In this document: positions 1-8,371 of the stretch, one piece after another
Layout of the letters: each line of letters begins with the position of its first letter
How positions within the stretch are numbered: position 1 is the stretch's first letter
Source of the DNA: Nannocystis pusilla
Lineage (GTDB): Bacteria; Myxococcota_A; Polyangia; Nannocystales; Nannocystaceae
DNA length: 64,000 nt
Direction: 5' to 3'
Assembly: GCF_026626665.1 (NCBI RefSeq)
Contig: NZ_JAPNKE010000002.1
Location: forward strand, 6,053,168-6,117,167
Made by a program: the position numbers and the translations under genes
The notes under the pieces: model-generated
Seen by the model: the letters and a program-made list of their open reading frames with translations, nothing else
Told to the model about the DNA's origin: nothing
Databases searched by the model: none

Positions 1-77
1 GCCAGCGCGAACCGCAGGCACACCCCGCAGCCGCCGGCCGCGAACAACCCGAGCCAGTGCCACGCGGAGGACACCGC

Positions 78-1196
78 TCAGCCGGCTCTCCCGCTCGCGC
101 CGACCGCCCCCGACACCGACGCGCTGGCCTTGAACGACACGTTGACGCTGACCGACGCCGTCGCCACCGCCGACGCCGCCGCCGTCACGCACGCGATCGC
201 CTGCTCACCCGCGCCCTGAAGCTTGCCGCGCAGCTCGCCGCCGAGGCGGACCAGCGTCTGCACCTCGCCGGCGATGTCCCGCCCCAGCTTGACCTGCGCC
301 GCGATCAGCACCGGCAGGTTGGCCGACAGCGACGTCACCAGCTTGCCGAGCGCCTGCGCCTCGCTCGACGACTTGACCTCGAGCTTCGGCTTCGTACACT
401 GTGCCGAGAACTTCACGCTCGCCTCGCAGCTCGCCTTGCAGTCGGCGTCGACCTTCGGCGGCGTCACGTGGCCCTCGCACTTGGGCGCCTGCCAGGTGCC
501 CTGGCACGACGCGTGGCACGTCGCGTCGCACTGGCCGGTGCAGGTGCCCTCGCACTTGCCGGCGCAGCGGCCCTGGGCGTCCTTGACCGCGCAGTTGCCG
601 TTGCACTGGCCCGAGCAGCGGCCGTCGCACTGGCCCTTGCACGTGCCCTGGCAGCGGCCCGACAGCTTGGCCGGCGTGCACTGGGCCACGATCTCGCCGG
701 GGTCGACGTCCACCTTGCAGCGGCCGTCGCAGCGGGCCCGCGCCGACGCGTCGACGTCGCACTTCGGCGGCGTGTAGCTCGCCTCGATCTTCACCCCGCC
801 CTTGAGCAGCCCCTGCACCTTGGCCGCGACCGCCCCGCACGCGGCCTGCGGGGCCGTGGCGTTCTGGTTCGCCTGCATCGCCGCCGGGTTCACGCCGATG
901 TCGCCGCCGATCTTGCGGCAAGCCGAGGTGACCTCGGCCTCCCACTTCATCGCCAGCCGGTGCAGGTCCTTGGCCGCCTGCACGAAGGCCCCGACCTTGG
1001 CGTTGAGCTCGGCCTTGGCCGTGTACTTGACCCCGAGCGCGTCGCCGCCGCTCGACAGCGCCGGGCAAGCGATCACGCCGGCCACGTCGGCGATGTTGGT
1101 CGTCGTTTGACCTGCCCCGGAGGACAGGAAGTTGCACGCGCCGGCCACGGCGGCCGCGGCGAAGGTCACGGTGAGGGCCCGCGAAGTCTGCGACAT
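78..1196 (-). CDS. Cysteine-rich lipoprotein with C-x3-C array
   Basis: Predicted secreted lipoprotein of 372 aa. The N-terminus has a hydrophobic stretch ending in an AGAC lipobox, so the mature protein should start at the Cys near residue 21 and be membrane anchored. The middle (about residues 130-245) is a dense array of Cys in C-x3-C spacing with G/D/K between them (CDGRC, CQGTC, CNGNC), which suggests a disulfide-rich rod. The C-terminal third is Ala/Ser/Val-rich and Cys-poor. The start was chosen at the ATG before SQTSRALTV because it gives a clean signal peptide; the reading frame stays open far upstream into the intron. No enzymatic motif is seen. The function is unknown; a surface or matrix protein is an inference. 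Confidence 0.75.
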   Translation of the reverse strand: MSQTSRALTVTFAAAAVAGACNFLSSGAGQTTTNIADVAGVIACPALSSGGDALGVKYTAKAELNAKVGAFVQAAKDLHRLAMKWEAEVTSACRKIGGDIGVNPAAMQANQNATAPQAACGAVAAKVQGLLKGGVKIEASYTPPKCDVDASARARCDGRCKVDVDPGEIVAQCTPAKLSGRCQGTCKGQCDGRCSGQCNGNCAVKDAQGRCAGKCEGTCTGQCDATCHASCQGTWQAPKCEGHVTPPKVDADCKASCEASVKFSAQCTKPKLEVKSSSEAQALGKLVTSLSANLPVLIAAQVKLGRDIAGEVQTLVRLGGELRGKLQGAGEQAIACVTAAASAVATASVSVNVSFKASASVSGAVGASGRAG

Positions 1197-1270
1197 GAAC
1201 CGAGTGTCCCAGGTCGGCCCTGACCGCGCAATCGCGCGACTCCGCAGAACCGGCGTTCCGCGGCGGGGAT

Positions 1271-1759
1271 TCAGCACGACCCGACCGGGCAGCTGTAGCG
1301 CCCGTCGCCGCAGTCGGAGGCCGGCTCGGAGTTGCCGTCGGGCAGGGCGCAGCGGATCTGGCAGTTGCCGACGCCCTCGCACGAGGCCTCGCCGCTGATC
1401 ATCGTGACCTCGCAGTTCGACAGGTTGCGGCAGTCGACCGCGCAGTCGGCCCCGCAGGCGACGTCGCAGTTGCTCACCGACTCGCAATCGACCGCACAGG
1501 CGTCGCCGCACTCGAGGTCGCAGTTGGAGTTGTTGTGACACGACAGGTTGCACATGTCGCCGCAGCCGGCGTCGCAGTTGCTCACGTCGTGGCACTCGGC
1601 GTCGCAGCCGGCGGCCGGGCAGTCGAGCACGCAGTTGTCGCCGCCGCTGCAGCCGCACACCGGGCCGGCGCAGTAGCCCGGGGCCGGCGGCGGTCCGCAC
1701 GAGCCGAGGGCGAGCGACGAGACGAACACGAACGAGCTGAACAGCGAGGCGCCGCGCAT
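1271..1759 (-). CDS. Small Cys-rich lipoprotein
   Basis: A 162-aa protein with a signal peptide and LGSC lipobox (Cys near residue 20). The mature part is almost entirely a repeat of roughly 10-12 residues with paired Cys and Asn/Asp (SNCD, CGDxC, DCxxxSNC), which resembles a stacked right-handed disulfide solenoid. AGGATC lies about 6 bases before the ATG and serves as the ribosome binding site. The 3' end of a group II intron lies directly upstream of that site, so the intron separates this gene from whatever promoter lay beyond. It could be a paralogue-like companion of the Cys-rich lipoprotein downstream. Function unknown. Confidence 0.75.
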   Translation of the reverse strand: MRGASLFSSFVFVSSLALGSCGPPPAPGYCAGPVCGCSGGDNCVLDCPAAGCDAECHDVSNCDAGCGDMCNLSCHNNSNCDLECGDACAVDCESVSNCDVACGADCAVDCRNLSNCEVTMISGEASCEGVGNCQIRCALPDGNSEPASDCGDGRYSCPVGSC

Positions 1760-1768
1760 TGGTAGATC

Positions 1769-3182
1769 CTATGACTTTCTGGGCGGTGCACCGCCCCGAG
1801 GTTGCCCAGGACCCCCTGTCAAACCGTGCGTGCGGTTTTCCCGCACACGGCTTACCGACGGTCTTGGAGGAGTGGCATGCGCCGGGTAGCGCACGGTCGT
1901 GCGGAGCCTGTGGAGGCCCATCTCGTAGAGGCGTTCTGCGGGCCACTTGTTCGGCCAGAAACGCGACCGCTGTCCACCGCGTCGCCACAGCCAGCGCACG
2001 ACTCTCGCGCACGTAGTGGTCGACCTGGGTGAATTTCTTGTCGGCGTTACCGGTCTTGAAGTAGTTGCCCCACCCGCGCAGCACCGGGTTGAGGGACGCC
2101 ATGATCTCCTTCACGTCCTTGGCCCGGTTGCGCTGCACGGAGGTCAGCGCGTGGACTTTCTCGCGGACACGCTTCATGGCGCGCGGCGAGGGCCACCGCT
2201 GCATGAAGTGGTACTTCGGTAGGCGCTGGATGCTGCGCCGCTTGCGGAAGGTGCAGCCGAGGAAGTCGAAGCTCCCACGGCCGTACCGCATGTCCACCAG
2301 GCGCGTCTTGTCCGGGTGCAGCTCGAGCCGCAGTCGCGCGAGGATCTCTCGCGCCTTCTGCAGCGCCGCCTTCGCCGTGGACTCCCTGCGACACATGAGC
2401 ACGAAGTCGTCGGCGTAGCGCACGAGCAGCCCGAGGTGCGAGCCCTCGGCCTCCCACGCGCGGTCGAAGGCGTGCAGATAGATGTTGGCCAGCAGCGGCG
2501 AGATCACGCCGCCCTGGGGCGTCCCCGCGATCGTCTCGCGGGTCTTCCAGTCCTCCATCACACCTGCTTCGAGCCACTGACGGATCAGCTTCAGCACCCG
2601 CCGATCCGACACACGCTCCTTCACCAACTCGATCAAGATATTCTGGTCGATGTTGTCGAAGAAGCCCCGGATGTCCGCGTCGACGATGAAGACGTGGCTC
2701 TGGTTGCCGGCCTCGCGGACGACCTCCATGGCCTGCTGCGCGCTCCTCTCCGGACGGAAGCCGTGGCTGCACGCCAGGAAGTCCGCCTCGAAGATCGGTT
2801 CCAGCACGATCTTCGTCGCCGCCTGCACCACTCGATCCCGTACCGTCGGGATCCCGAGCGGTCGCTGCCCCCCGTCCGCCTTCGGGATGTACTGCCGCCG
2901 CACCGGCTGCGGTCGGTAGCGTCCCTCACGCAGGTCGGCCGCGAGCTCGCCGAGCCACTTCGTGACCCCCGTCTGCTCGATCGCCTCGATGGTCACCCCA
3001 TCGACGCCGGCCGCCCCGCGGTTCCTCCGCACACACTTCCACGCTTCCCACAGGACGTCATCCCTGTGGATCCGGTCGTACAGCGCGTGGAAGCGCCGTG
3101 TCTTGCTCGACTTGGCACACTCCCCAAGCTTGCGCTGAAGTTCTCGTACTTTCTCTTTGGGGTCGTTGGGCCCGCAGGCCAT
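1769..3182 (-). CDS. ltrA: Group II intron reverse transcriptase/maturase, frameshifted
   Basis: Intron-encoded protein: reverse transcriptase plus maturase that splices and retro-homes its host intron. From the ATG at 3182 the RT fingers and palm read clearly (QYIPKADGGQRPLGIPT near residue 98, GTPQGGVISPLLANIYL near 220, catalytic YADD at 256-259). The maturase X domain follows (GWGNYFKTGNADKKF). Just after it, near position 2000, the frame changes by one extra base: the family-typical end (RSRFWPNKW, MGLHRLRTTVRYP) is in another frame that stops at 1769. No H-N-H endonuclease domain is seen. The frameshift may be an assembly error. If real, it removes the C-terminal DNA-binding region. The exact C-terminus is uncertain because the frame runs on through domain V. 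Confidence 0.8.
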
Positions 3183-3743
3183 GCCCTCGCACTTACCCTC
3201 AGCGTCAAGCGCGACCGAAGCAGGGGTCCTTCCCTCCACGGCGTTGTCCGCCGCTTCGCAGGTACTACGACCCCCTCGGACTCCCTCCTGGCACGACAGG
3301 ATTTCACGCTCTGCGCTTATACCGGCCGCTTTACCCGACGTAGGTCGCCAGGGAGGGTCTCTCCTGTTCCGCACCGTTCCTTCACTACGTGCCGCCGCCA
3401 CTACCCCGGGGAGGTCCAGCGCACATTCCGGAACCGACACGCTGTCCGTCGCCTTCGCCCTGACATGACGGGCTCGGCCCTCCCGAACACCTTTCGGCTG
3501 ATGATCTGACGAGGCTTGCTCGGCGTTCACTACGCGTTGCGGCCCGCAGCTCCGCTCCCTGTCGCAAGGGACAGGCTTTCGACACCCCGCTCGGGCCTCG
3601 AGGATCTCTCCTCGGACCTGGGGTCTGCTTCCGGGCGCTCCGGCGCTTACCCGGGCGGGACTCTCACCCGCTGAAACGGTGCAGCATGACGCGGCCGCGC
3701 CGCCCCCTTCGGGGCCGAGCTCGTCCGCGTCTTCAGGACGCAC
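1771..3743 (-). mobile_element. Group II intron, near complete
   Basis: On the minus strand the element begins with GTGCGTCC (complement at 3736-3743), the standard group II 5' end GTGYG. It continues with a GTGAGAGTCCCGC block typical of the domain I region. It encodes an LtrA-type protein and carries a 34-nt domain V at 1820-1853. The 3' end is placed near 1771 after GTCAT, with an uncertainty of a few bases. Joining the flanks would bring sequence upstream of 3743 to the ribosome binding site of the small Cys-rich lipoprotein gene, so the insertion lies in a leader region rather than inside a gene. No second copy is visible in the window. Confidence 0.8.
1820..1853 (-). ncRNA. Group II intron domain V
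   Basis: The minus strand reads AAGCCGTGTGCGGG-AAAA-CCGCACGCACGGTTTG, a 34-nt hairpin with a GNRA-like loop and an AGC catalytic triad near its base. It is the most conserved part of group II introns and fixes the intron strand and 3' side. A further hairpin (CTGGGC...GCCCAG) between it and 1775 is a candidate domain VI. Confidence 0.8.
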
Positions 3744-4116
3744 CATGGGCGGACCCTACCACGACCGCCGGGGCCCGTACGCCCGCGTCCGCTCGCCTCG
3801 CGCCGGCCCCGCGACTCGAGCGAGCGCCCGCGACGAGAGCGTCCCGCGAGCACGCTGCCGTCGGCCGCCCCCGGCCCGATCGCCAGATCCTGCGGAGCGC
3901 CCTGAGCAACGCCCCTGGGCTACGCGCGAGCCCGCCTCGCCGACCCCGGCGCGCGCGCCCGACCCGGCCCGGGCGGCGACCTCGAACTCCGCGGCCGCGC
4001 CTCGCAGGCCCGCCGCTTGCGTCGCCGCGAGCCGGCCCCACAAAGCGGCGTCCCCCCGCGCGATCGTCGACCTGTCCCTTCGGACATCCTCGCTCGCCGC
4101 CCCAGGAGGTTCGACC
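3744..4116. other. Intergenic region with no supported gene
   Basis: These 373 bases separate the intron from the propeller gene. Open frames exist on both strands but are Arg/Pro/Ala-rich shadows without a recognisable domain. It holds one perfect copy of the dispersed palindrome (4073-4086) and the AGGAGGT ribosome binding site at 4104-4110 for the next gene. It presumably also contains that gene's promoter and the former leader of the Cys-rich gene interrupted by the intron. Confidence 0.6.
4073..4086. repeat. Dispersed palindrome, perfect (loop CTTC)
   Basis: TGTCC-CTTC-GGACA, 18 bases before the ribosome binding site of the propeller gene; a hairpin here could affect that gene's leader. 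Confidence 0.8.
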
Positions 4117-5328
4117 ATGAGGAAGTTGACCGTGGCCGGCGCGCTCGCCGGCCTGATGCTGCCGCTCACCGCCGCGCCCGAGGCCCGCGCCGCCGGCTTC
4201 GCCGCGCCCGAGGCGTGGTCCGAGGGCTTCGGCGTCGCCGACGGCTGGCGCGTCGACAGGCACCCGCGCCTCCTGGGCGACGTCGACGGCGACGACCTGG
4301 CCGACATCGTCGGCTTCGGCGAGCAGGGCGTCGTCGTCGCCCTGTCCACCGGCGAGGGCTTCGGCGCGCCGGCGACGTGGGTCGACAATTACTCGTACAG
4401 CAACGGCTGGCGCATCGACAAGCACCCGCGCTTCCTCGTCGACATGAACGCCGACGGCATGGCCGACGTCGTCGGCTTCGGCAACGGCGGCGTGTTCGTG
4501 TCGCTGTCGACCGGCAGCGAGTTCCAGCCGCCCAAGCTGTGGCTCGACGACTTCACGATCACCCGCGGCTGGCGCGTCGATCGTCACCCGCGCTTCCTCG
4601 CCGACGTCGACGCCGACGACCTCCCCGACGTCGTCGGCTTCGGCAACGGCGGCGTCTACGTCGCCACGTCGACCGGCTCCAACCTCAGCCCGCGCGAATC
4701 GTGGCTCGAGGACCTCGGCTACGAGCAGGGCTGGCGCGTCGATCGCACCCCGCGCCTCGTCCGCGACGTCGACGACGACGGCCGCGCCGACCTCGTCGGC
4801 TTCGGCGACGACGGCGTGTTCGTCGCCCGCGCCACCGAGGGCCGCTTCACCGCGCCGGCGATGTGGCTGGCCGAATTCGGCTACGACCACGGCTGGCGCG
4901 CCGACAAGCACCTCCGCCTGCTCGGCGAGGTGAGCGGCAACGACCGCCCCGACATCGTCGGCTTCGGCGACTACGGCACCCTGCTGGCGAACGGCCGCAG
5001 CGGCGCGTACGGCGAGCCCGAGCTGGTCCTCAACAACTTCGGCTTCAACCAGGGCTGGCGGGTCGACCGTCACCCGCGCCACCTCGGCGACATCGACGGC
5101 GACGCGCGCGACGACATCGTCGGCTTCGGCCAGACCGGGGTGATCGTCGCCACCTCGAAGAAGACCGGCTTCCGCCAGCCGGAGCGGGCGCTCGAGCAGT
5201 TCGGCTACGCCCAGGGCTGGCGCGTCGGCGTCCACGTCCGCGCCCTCGCCGACGTCGACGGCGACGGCCGGCTCGACATCATCGGCTTCGGCGACGACGG
5301 CGTCCTCGTCGCGCTGGCCCGCGACTGA
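4117..5328 (+). CDS. Secreted seven-bladed beta-propeller, PVL lectin-like (FG-GAP/VCBS)
   Basis: A 403-aa exported protein with a signal peptide that probably ends after ARA near residue 25. The rest is exactly seven repeats of about 53 residues, each with GWR(V/I)D(R/K)HPR, a D-x-D/N-x-D-G-like calcium loop, then D(I/V)VGFG and GV.VA. This pattern matches the integrin-type propeller of fungal Psathyrella velutina lectin, so sugar binding with bound calcium is the best guess. The start is fixed by AGGAGGT at 4104-4110; the longer open frame upstream is ignored. Repeat 5 is the most diverged (GEVSGNDRPD). It is convergent with the ceramidase-like gene, leaving only an 18-base gap. Confidence 0.8.
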   Translation: MRKLTVAGALAGLMLPLTAAPEARAAGFAAPEAWSEGFGVADGWRVDRHPRLLGDVDGDDLADIVGFGEQGVVVALSTGEGFGAPATWVDNYSYSNGWRIDKHPRFLVDMNADGMADVVGFGNGGVFVSLSTGSEFQPPKLWLDDFTITRGWRVDRHPRFLADVDADDLPDVVGFGNGGVYVATSTGSNLSPRESWLEDLGYEQGWRVDRTPRLVRDVDDDGRADLVGFGDDGVFVARATEGRFTAPAMWLAEFGYDHGWRADKHLRLLGEVSGNDRPDIVGFGDYGTLLANGRSGAYGEPELVLNNFGFNQGWRVDRHPRHLGDIDGDARDDIVGFGQTGVIVATSKKTGFRQPERALEQFGYAQGWRVGVHVRALADVDGDGRLDIIGFGDDGVLVALARD

Positions 5329-5346
5329 TGCGTCGCGAGCTCGCGC

Positions 5347-7238
5347 TCACGACTTCGACCAGTGGATCAGCAGGTCGGCGAACTGGTCGACGAGCGCGGC
5401 CATGTCGGGCCCGAGGGAGTTGGTCTCCTCGTAGTGGTTGCCCTCGGCCTCGTTGATCCACGGCATCGTCTCGGCCAGCTGGAAGTCGTACTCGGGGATG
5501 ATGTAGCCGAGCTCGTCGTTGCCGAGGCCGACGATCCAGCGGTACGTCAGGCCCATGCGGTCCTCGATGTACGGGCCCGATGGCGCCGCGCGGAGGTCGG
5601 GCGGGTTGACGTTGTCGGGCTTGAGGAGCGGCACCCCGTCGGCGTTGATGTGCGAGCCGTCGTAGCCGCCGATCGCCAGCTCCGGCAGCAGCTCGCCGGG
5701 CACCGTCAGCATCTGGATCGGCCCGAGCTCGACCAGCGCCATCTCGGTCTCGATCTCCTCCTTGCCCGGCATGTCCGCGCCAAACACCTCGCGCTCTAAC
5801 ACCTGCAGGTCGAACATCAGCTTGAAGTTGGTGTTGCGGACCCCGGCGCGGAACCGCTTGGCCGCGAAGCGCAGCGCCGGCCCCGTGATCTCCTCGCCCA
5901 TCGCCACCGCGTCGAGCGCCATCTCGCCGAGCATCTGCCCGACCGAGTCGGCCTTCTCGAAGCTCGCCGCCTGGTAGGTCTCGCCGTCGGGGTTCTCGAC
6001 GTTGACCCCGAGCGTCGTCATCATCCCGCCGACGGCCCCGTTGATGTAGATCGCCGGCCCGCCGAGGCCCGGCTTGCCCGCCGCCGTCTGCCACTCCGAG
6101 CCGGTCTCGACGGTGCGGCGCAGCGCGTGGACGAAGTCGGAGGTCACCAGGTAGTTGTCGTCGGCCAGCGTCTCCGGGTGACACCCGTAGTTGACGAGCG
6201 TGGCGATCGGCACGCCCTCGGTGTCGCTCAGGTGGGCCGCCGAGATGGTCTCGTCGGCGATCCACGGGTCGCGCGAATCGCGGAGCAGGTTGCCCATGCC
6301 CTTCGGGTGGTAGGTCGACACGTCGACCTCGCCGACCCGCATCGACCCGACCTCGCGCATGTCCTTGAACGCGCCGACGATCGCCTCGACGATGGTGTCG
6401 CGGACCTGCTGGCGGTACTCCGGCGTGTAGCCCGAGGTGAACAGGTCCTCGCCCCACAGGCCCATCGTGTCGGGGCCCTCGTGGTTGTGCGTCGCGTGCA
6501 CGATCAGGTAGTCGAGGTCGATGTCCTGCGCCGGCAGCAGCTCGCGGATGGCCTCGACGTCGTTGTTGAAGTAGCCGACGGTGTCGATCGCCACGATCGC
6601 CAGCGTCGACTCGCCCTGGCGGAACGCCACCGCCCGCGCCCACAGCCCGTCGTCGCCGCCGACCAGCCCGTGCGACGCGTCGCGCACCCCGTAGGCCGGG
6701 CGGTCGTGGCCGAAGCCGGCCATGAACAGCGCCTGCAGCTCGCCGTCGCCCTCACCGTCGTCGGGCTTGGTGTAGCCGGGGTCGCCGGGGCACTTCTGGT
6801 CGCAGCCGCAGTCGAGCAGCATGTCGTCGGCCGGCTTCCACTCGTTGTCCATGTCGACGTCGACCCACCTCTCCCAGCAGTTGGGGACGATCGACAGCAC
6901 CGCCGCGCCGGCCTCGAGCGGCGCGTCGGGCTGCGCCTCGCAGCCGCCCTGCGGGCCGCCCGGGCACCACAGGTCGGGCGGCTCGGGCGGCGGGTCGCCG
7001 GTGGTGCCGTCGGTGGTCGTCGGCTCGCCGGTCGACGTCGGCGAGGTCGAGGTCCCGGTGATCGAGGTCGAGGTCGGCGGCTCGCTCGTCGGCGCCGCGG
7101 TGCCCGGCGAATCGGTGGTCCCGGGGCTCATGGTCGCGGCGGTCGCGGAGGCGTCGTCCCCGCCGGCGGTCGGGTCGAGGCAACCGACGAGCGTGAGGCT
7201 GGAGAGGGCGAGATTCGGCTGCTTCCACGCACGGTCAT
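5347..7238 (-). CDS. Neutral/alkaline ceramidase-like lipoprotein, start frameshifted
   Basis: Resembles the N-terminal domain of neutral/alkaline non-lysosomal ceramidases, which hydrolyse the amide bond of ceramide. Visible family features are FMAGFGHDRPA at the domain start, DTVGYFNND, the metal-site-like THNHEGPD, and NYGCHPETL. A lipobox (LVGC) is followed by a Thr/Ser/Pro tether of about 60 residues, so it is probably an outer-membrane lipoprotein. The frame with the lipobox has no usable start codon; the only nearby ATG (7236-7238) is one base out of phase. One base therefore seems to be missing near 7220 inside the signal peptide. It diverges from the PP2C gene. Substrate is inferred from the family only. 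Confidence 0.7.
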
Positions 7239-7317
7239 GGGCGCTCCAGGTCGATCGTCGCCAGGGTACAACAAGCGTGGGCGCGTTCCCACCGGCCCGT
7301 GCTAAGGTCGCCGCCGC

Positions 7318-8082
7318 ATGGGGACGCGGCACTACGGCTACACCGACGTCGGCCGGGTGCGCAGCCGCAACGAGGACGCCTTCCTCGCCGACGCCCAGCT
7401 CGGCCTCTTCATCGTCTGCGACGGCGTCGGCGGCCGGGCCCGCGGCGAGATCGCCAGCCAGGAGACCGTCGAGTTCATCGTCGACTTCGTCAAGGGCGAC
7501 GCGACCGACATCGAGATCGCCCGCCACGGCGGCGAGCTCGATCAGGCGGCCCGCCAGCGCCTCGCGGCCCTGGTCCGCGGGGCCATCCAGAGCGCCTGCT
7601 ACATGGTCCACACCATGGGCGAGATGGACCCTGACCGAAGGGGCATGTCGACGACCGCCTCGGTGGTGCTGGTCGCCGGCCACGTCGCCACCGTGGCGTG
7701 GGTCGGCGACTCGCGGGTGTACCTGTGGCACGCCGGCGAGCACGTGCAGCTGACCGACGACCACACGCTGGTGAACGTCCAGATCCGCCAGGGCACGATG
7801 ACGCCGGAGGCGGCCAAGCTGTCGCACCTCAAGCACGTGATCACCCGCGCGGTCGGCCACCGCGAGTTCGTCGAGGTCGACGTCCGCCAGCTCGAGCTGG
7901 CCCCCGGCGACAAGCTGCTGCTGTGCAGCGACGGCCTGCACGAGTACCTCGACGAGACGGGCCTCCTCGCCCGCCTGTTCTCGGCCGACCTCGCCACCGC
8001 CGCCCGCGACGCCGTCCGCCACGCCAACATCAACGGCGGCCGCGACAACATCACCGCGCTGTTCGTCGAGTACACCGGCTGA
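7318..8082 (+). CDS. PP2C-family Ser/Thr protein phosphatase
   Basis: A 254-aa cytoplasmic metal-dependent phosphatase of the Stp1/PrpC type, which removes phosphate from Ser/Thr kinase targets. Motifs in order: RSRNED (residues 15-20), the metal-binding DGVGG (35-39), MSTTASVVLV, WVGDSRVYL, LLLCSDGLHEYL and the C-terminal GGRDNITALFVEY. Its length is normal for a stand-alone catalytic domain and no membrane segment is present. It is divergent from the ceramidase-like gene with an 80-base gap. It could oppose the kinases elsewhere in the window; in type VI loci a PppA of this family works against PpkA, but this gene is 55 kb from the TssC gene, so that link is speculative. Confidence 0.9.
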   Translation: MGTRHYGYTDVGRVRSRNEDAFLADAQLGLFIVCDGVGGRARGEIASQETVEFIVDFVKGDATDIEIARHGGELDQAARQRLAALVRGAIQSACYMVHTMGEMDPDRRGMSTTASVVLVAGHVATVAWVGDSRVYLWHAGEHVQLTDDHTLVNVQIRQGTMTPEAAKLSHLKHVITRAVGHREFVEVDVRQLELAPGDKLLLCSDGLHEYLDETGLLARLFSADLATAARDAVRHANINGGRDNITALFVEYTG

Positions 8083-8083
8083 T

Positions 8084-8140
8084 GGGACATGTCCCGAGGG
8101 TCATGGCCGATGCGCCATGTTCTTCAGGACATGCTCGTGA
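8084..8140. repeat. Two imperfect dispersed palindromes
   Basis: Directly after the phosphatase stop codon are TGTCC-CGAG-GGTCA (8090-8103, one mismatch) and TGTTC-TTCA-GGACA (8118-8131, one mismatch). They may serve as hairpins at the 3' end of the gene, but neither is followed by a T tract. Confidence 0.55.
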
Positions 8141-8151
8141 AGCCAGCCGAT

Positions 8152-8337
8152 TCACGGCCGGGCGTAGCTCGGCGCGCGCGCGAGCAGCTCCGCCGGCGAG
8201 CCCGGGAGACCGGCCAGGCTCGCGACGTACAGGTACTCCGCGACGTCGCCGTAGCCGCCGTGATCGATGCGCTCCCGCACGTTCGCGCGGAGGAACCGCT
8301 CCGCCCGGTCTCGCGCTCGAGCGGCTTCGTCCGTCAC
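8152..8337 (-). CDS. Small hypothetical protein
   Basis: A possible 61-aa acidic/helical protein beginning MTDEAARARDRAERF. It lies 34 bases downstream of the FGE-domain lipoprotein on the same strand and could be the last gene of that operon. Nothing in it matches a family I recognise. Its composition (Glu, Asp and Tyr alternating with Ala/Leu) looks more like protein than the Arg-rich shadows nearby, but a chance frame cannot be excluded. Confidence 0.35.
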   Translation of the reverse strand: MTDEAARARDRAERFLRANVRERIDHGGYGDVAEYLYVASLAGLPGSPAELLARAPSYARP

Positions 8338-8371
8338 CCCGGCCGCCCGGCGACCGGGAGCGACCTGCCGC

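Noticed and set aside
3561..3578. CCTGTCGCAAGGGACAGG inside the intron as another copy of the dispersed palindrome
   Set aside because: It lies in the structured 5' half of the group II intron and has a different centre length, so it is probably an intron stem rather than a family member.
78..3746. A single 1222-residue open frame on the minus strand
   Set aside because: It is an accidental fusion: intron leader, reverse transcriptase, a frameshifted stretch and the Cys-rich lipoprotein happen to share one frame without a stop. The lipoprotein has its own signal peptide and the intron its own ends.
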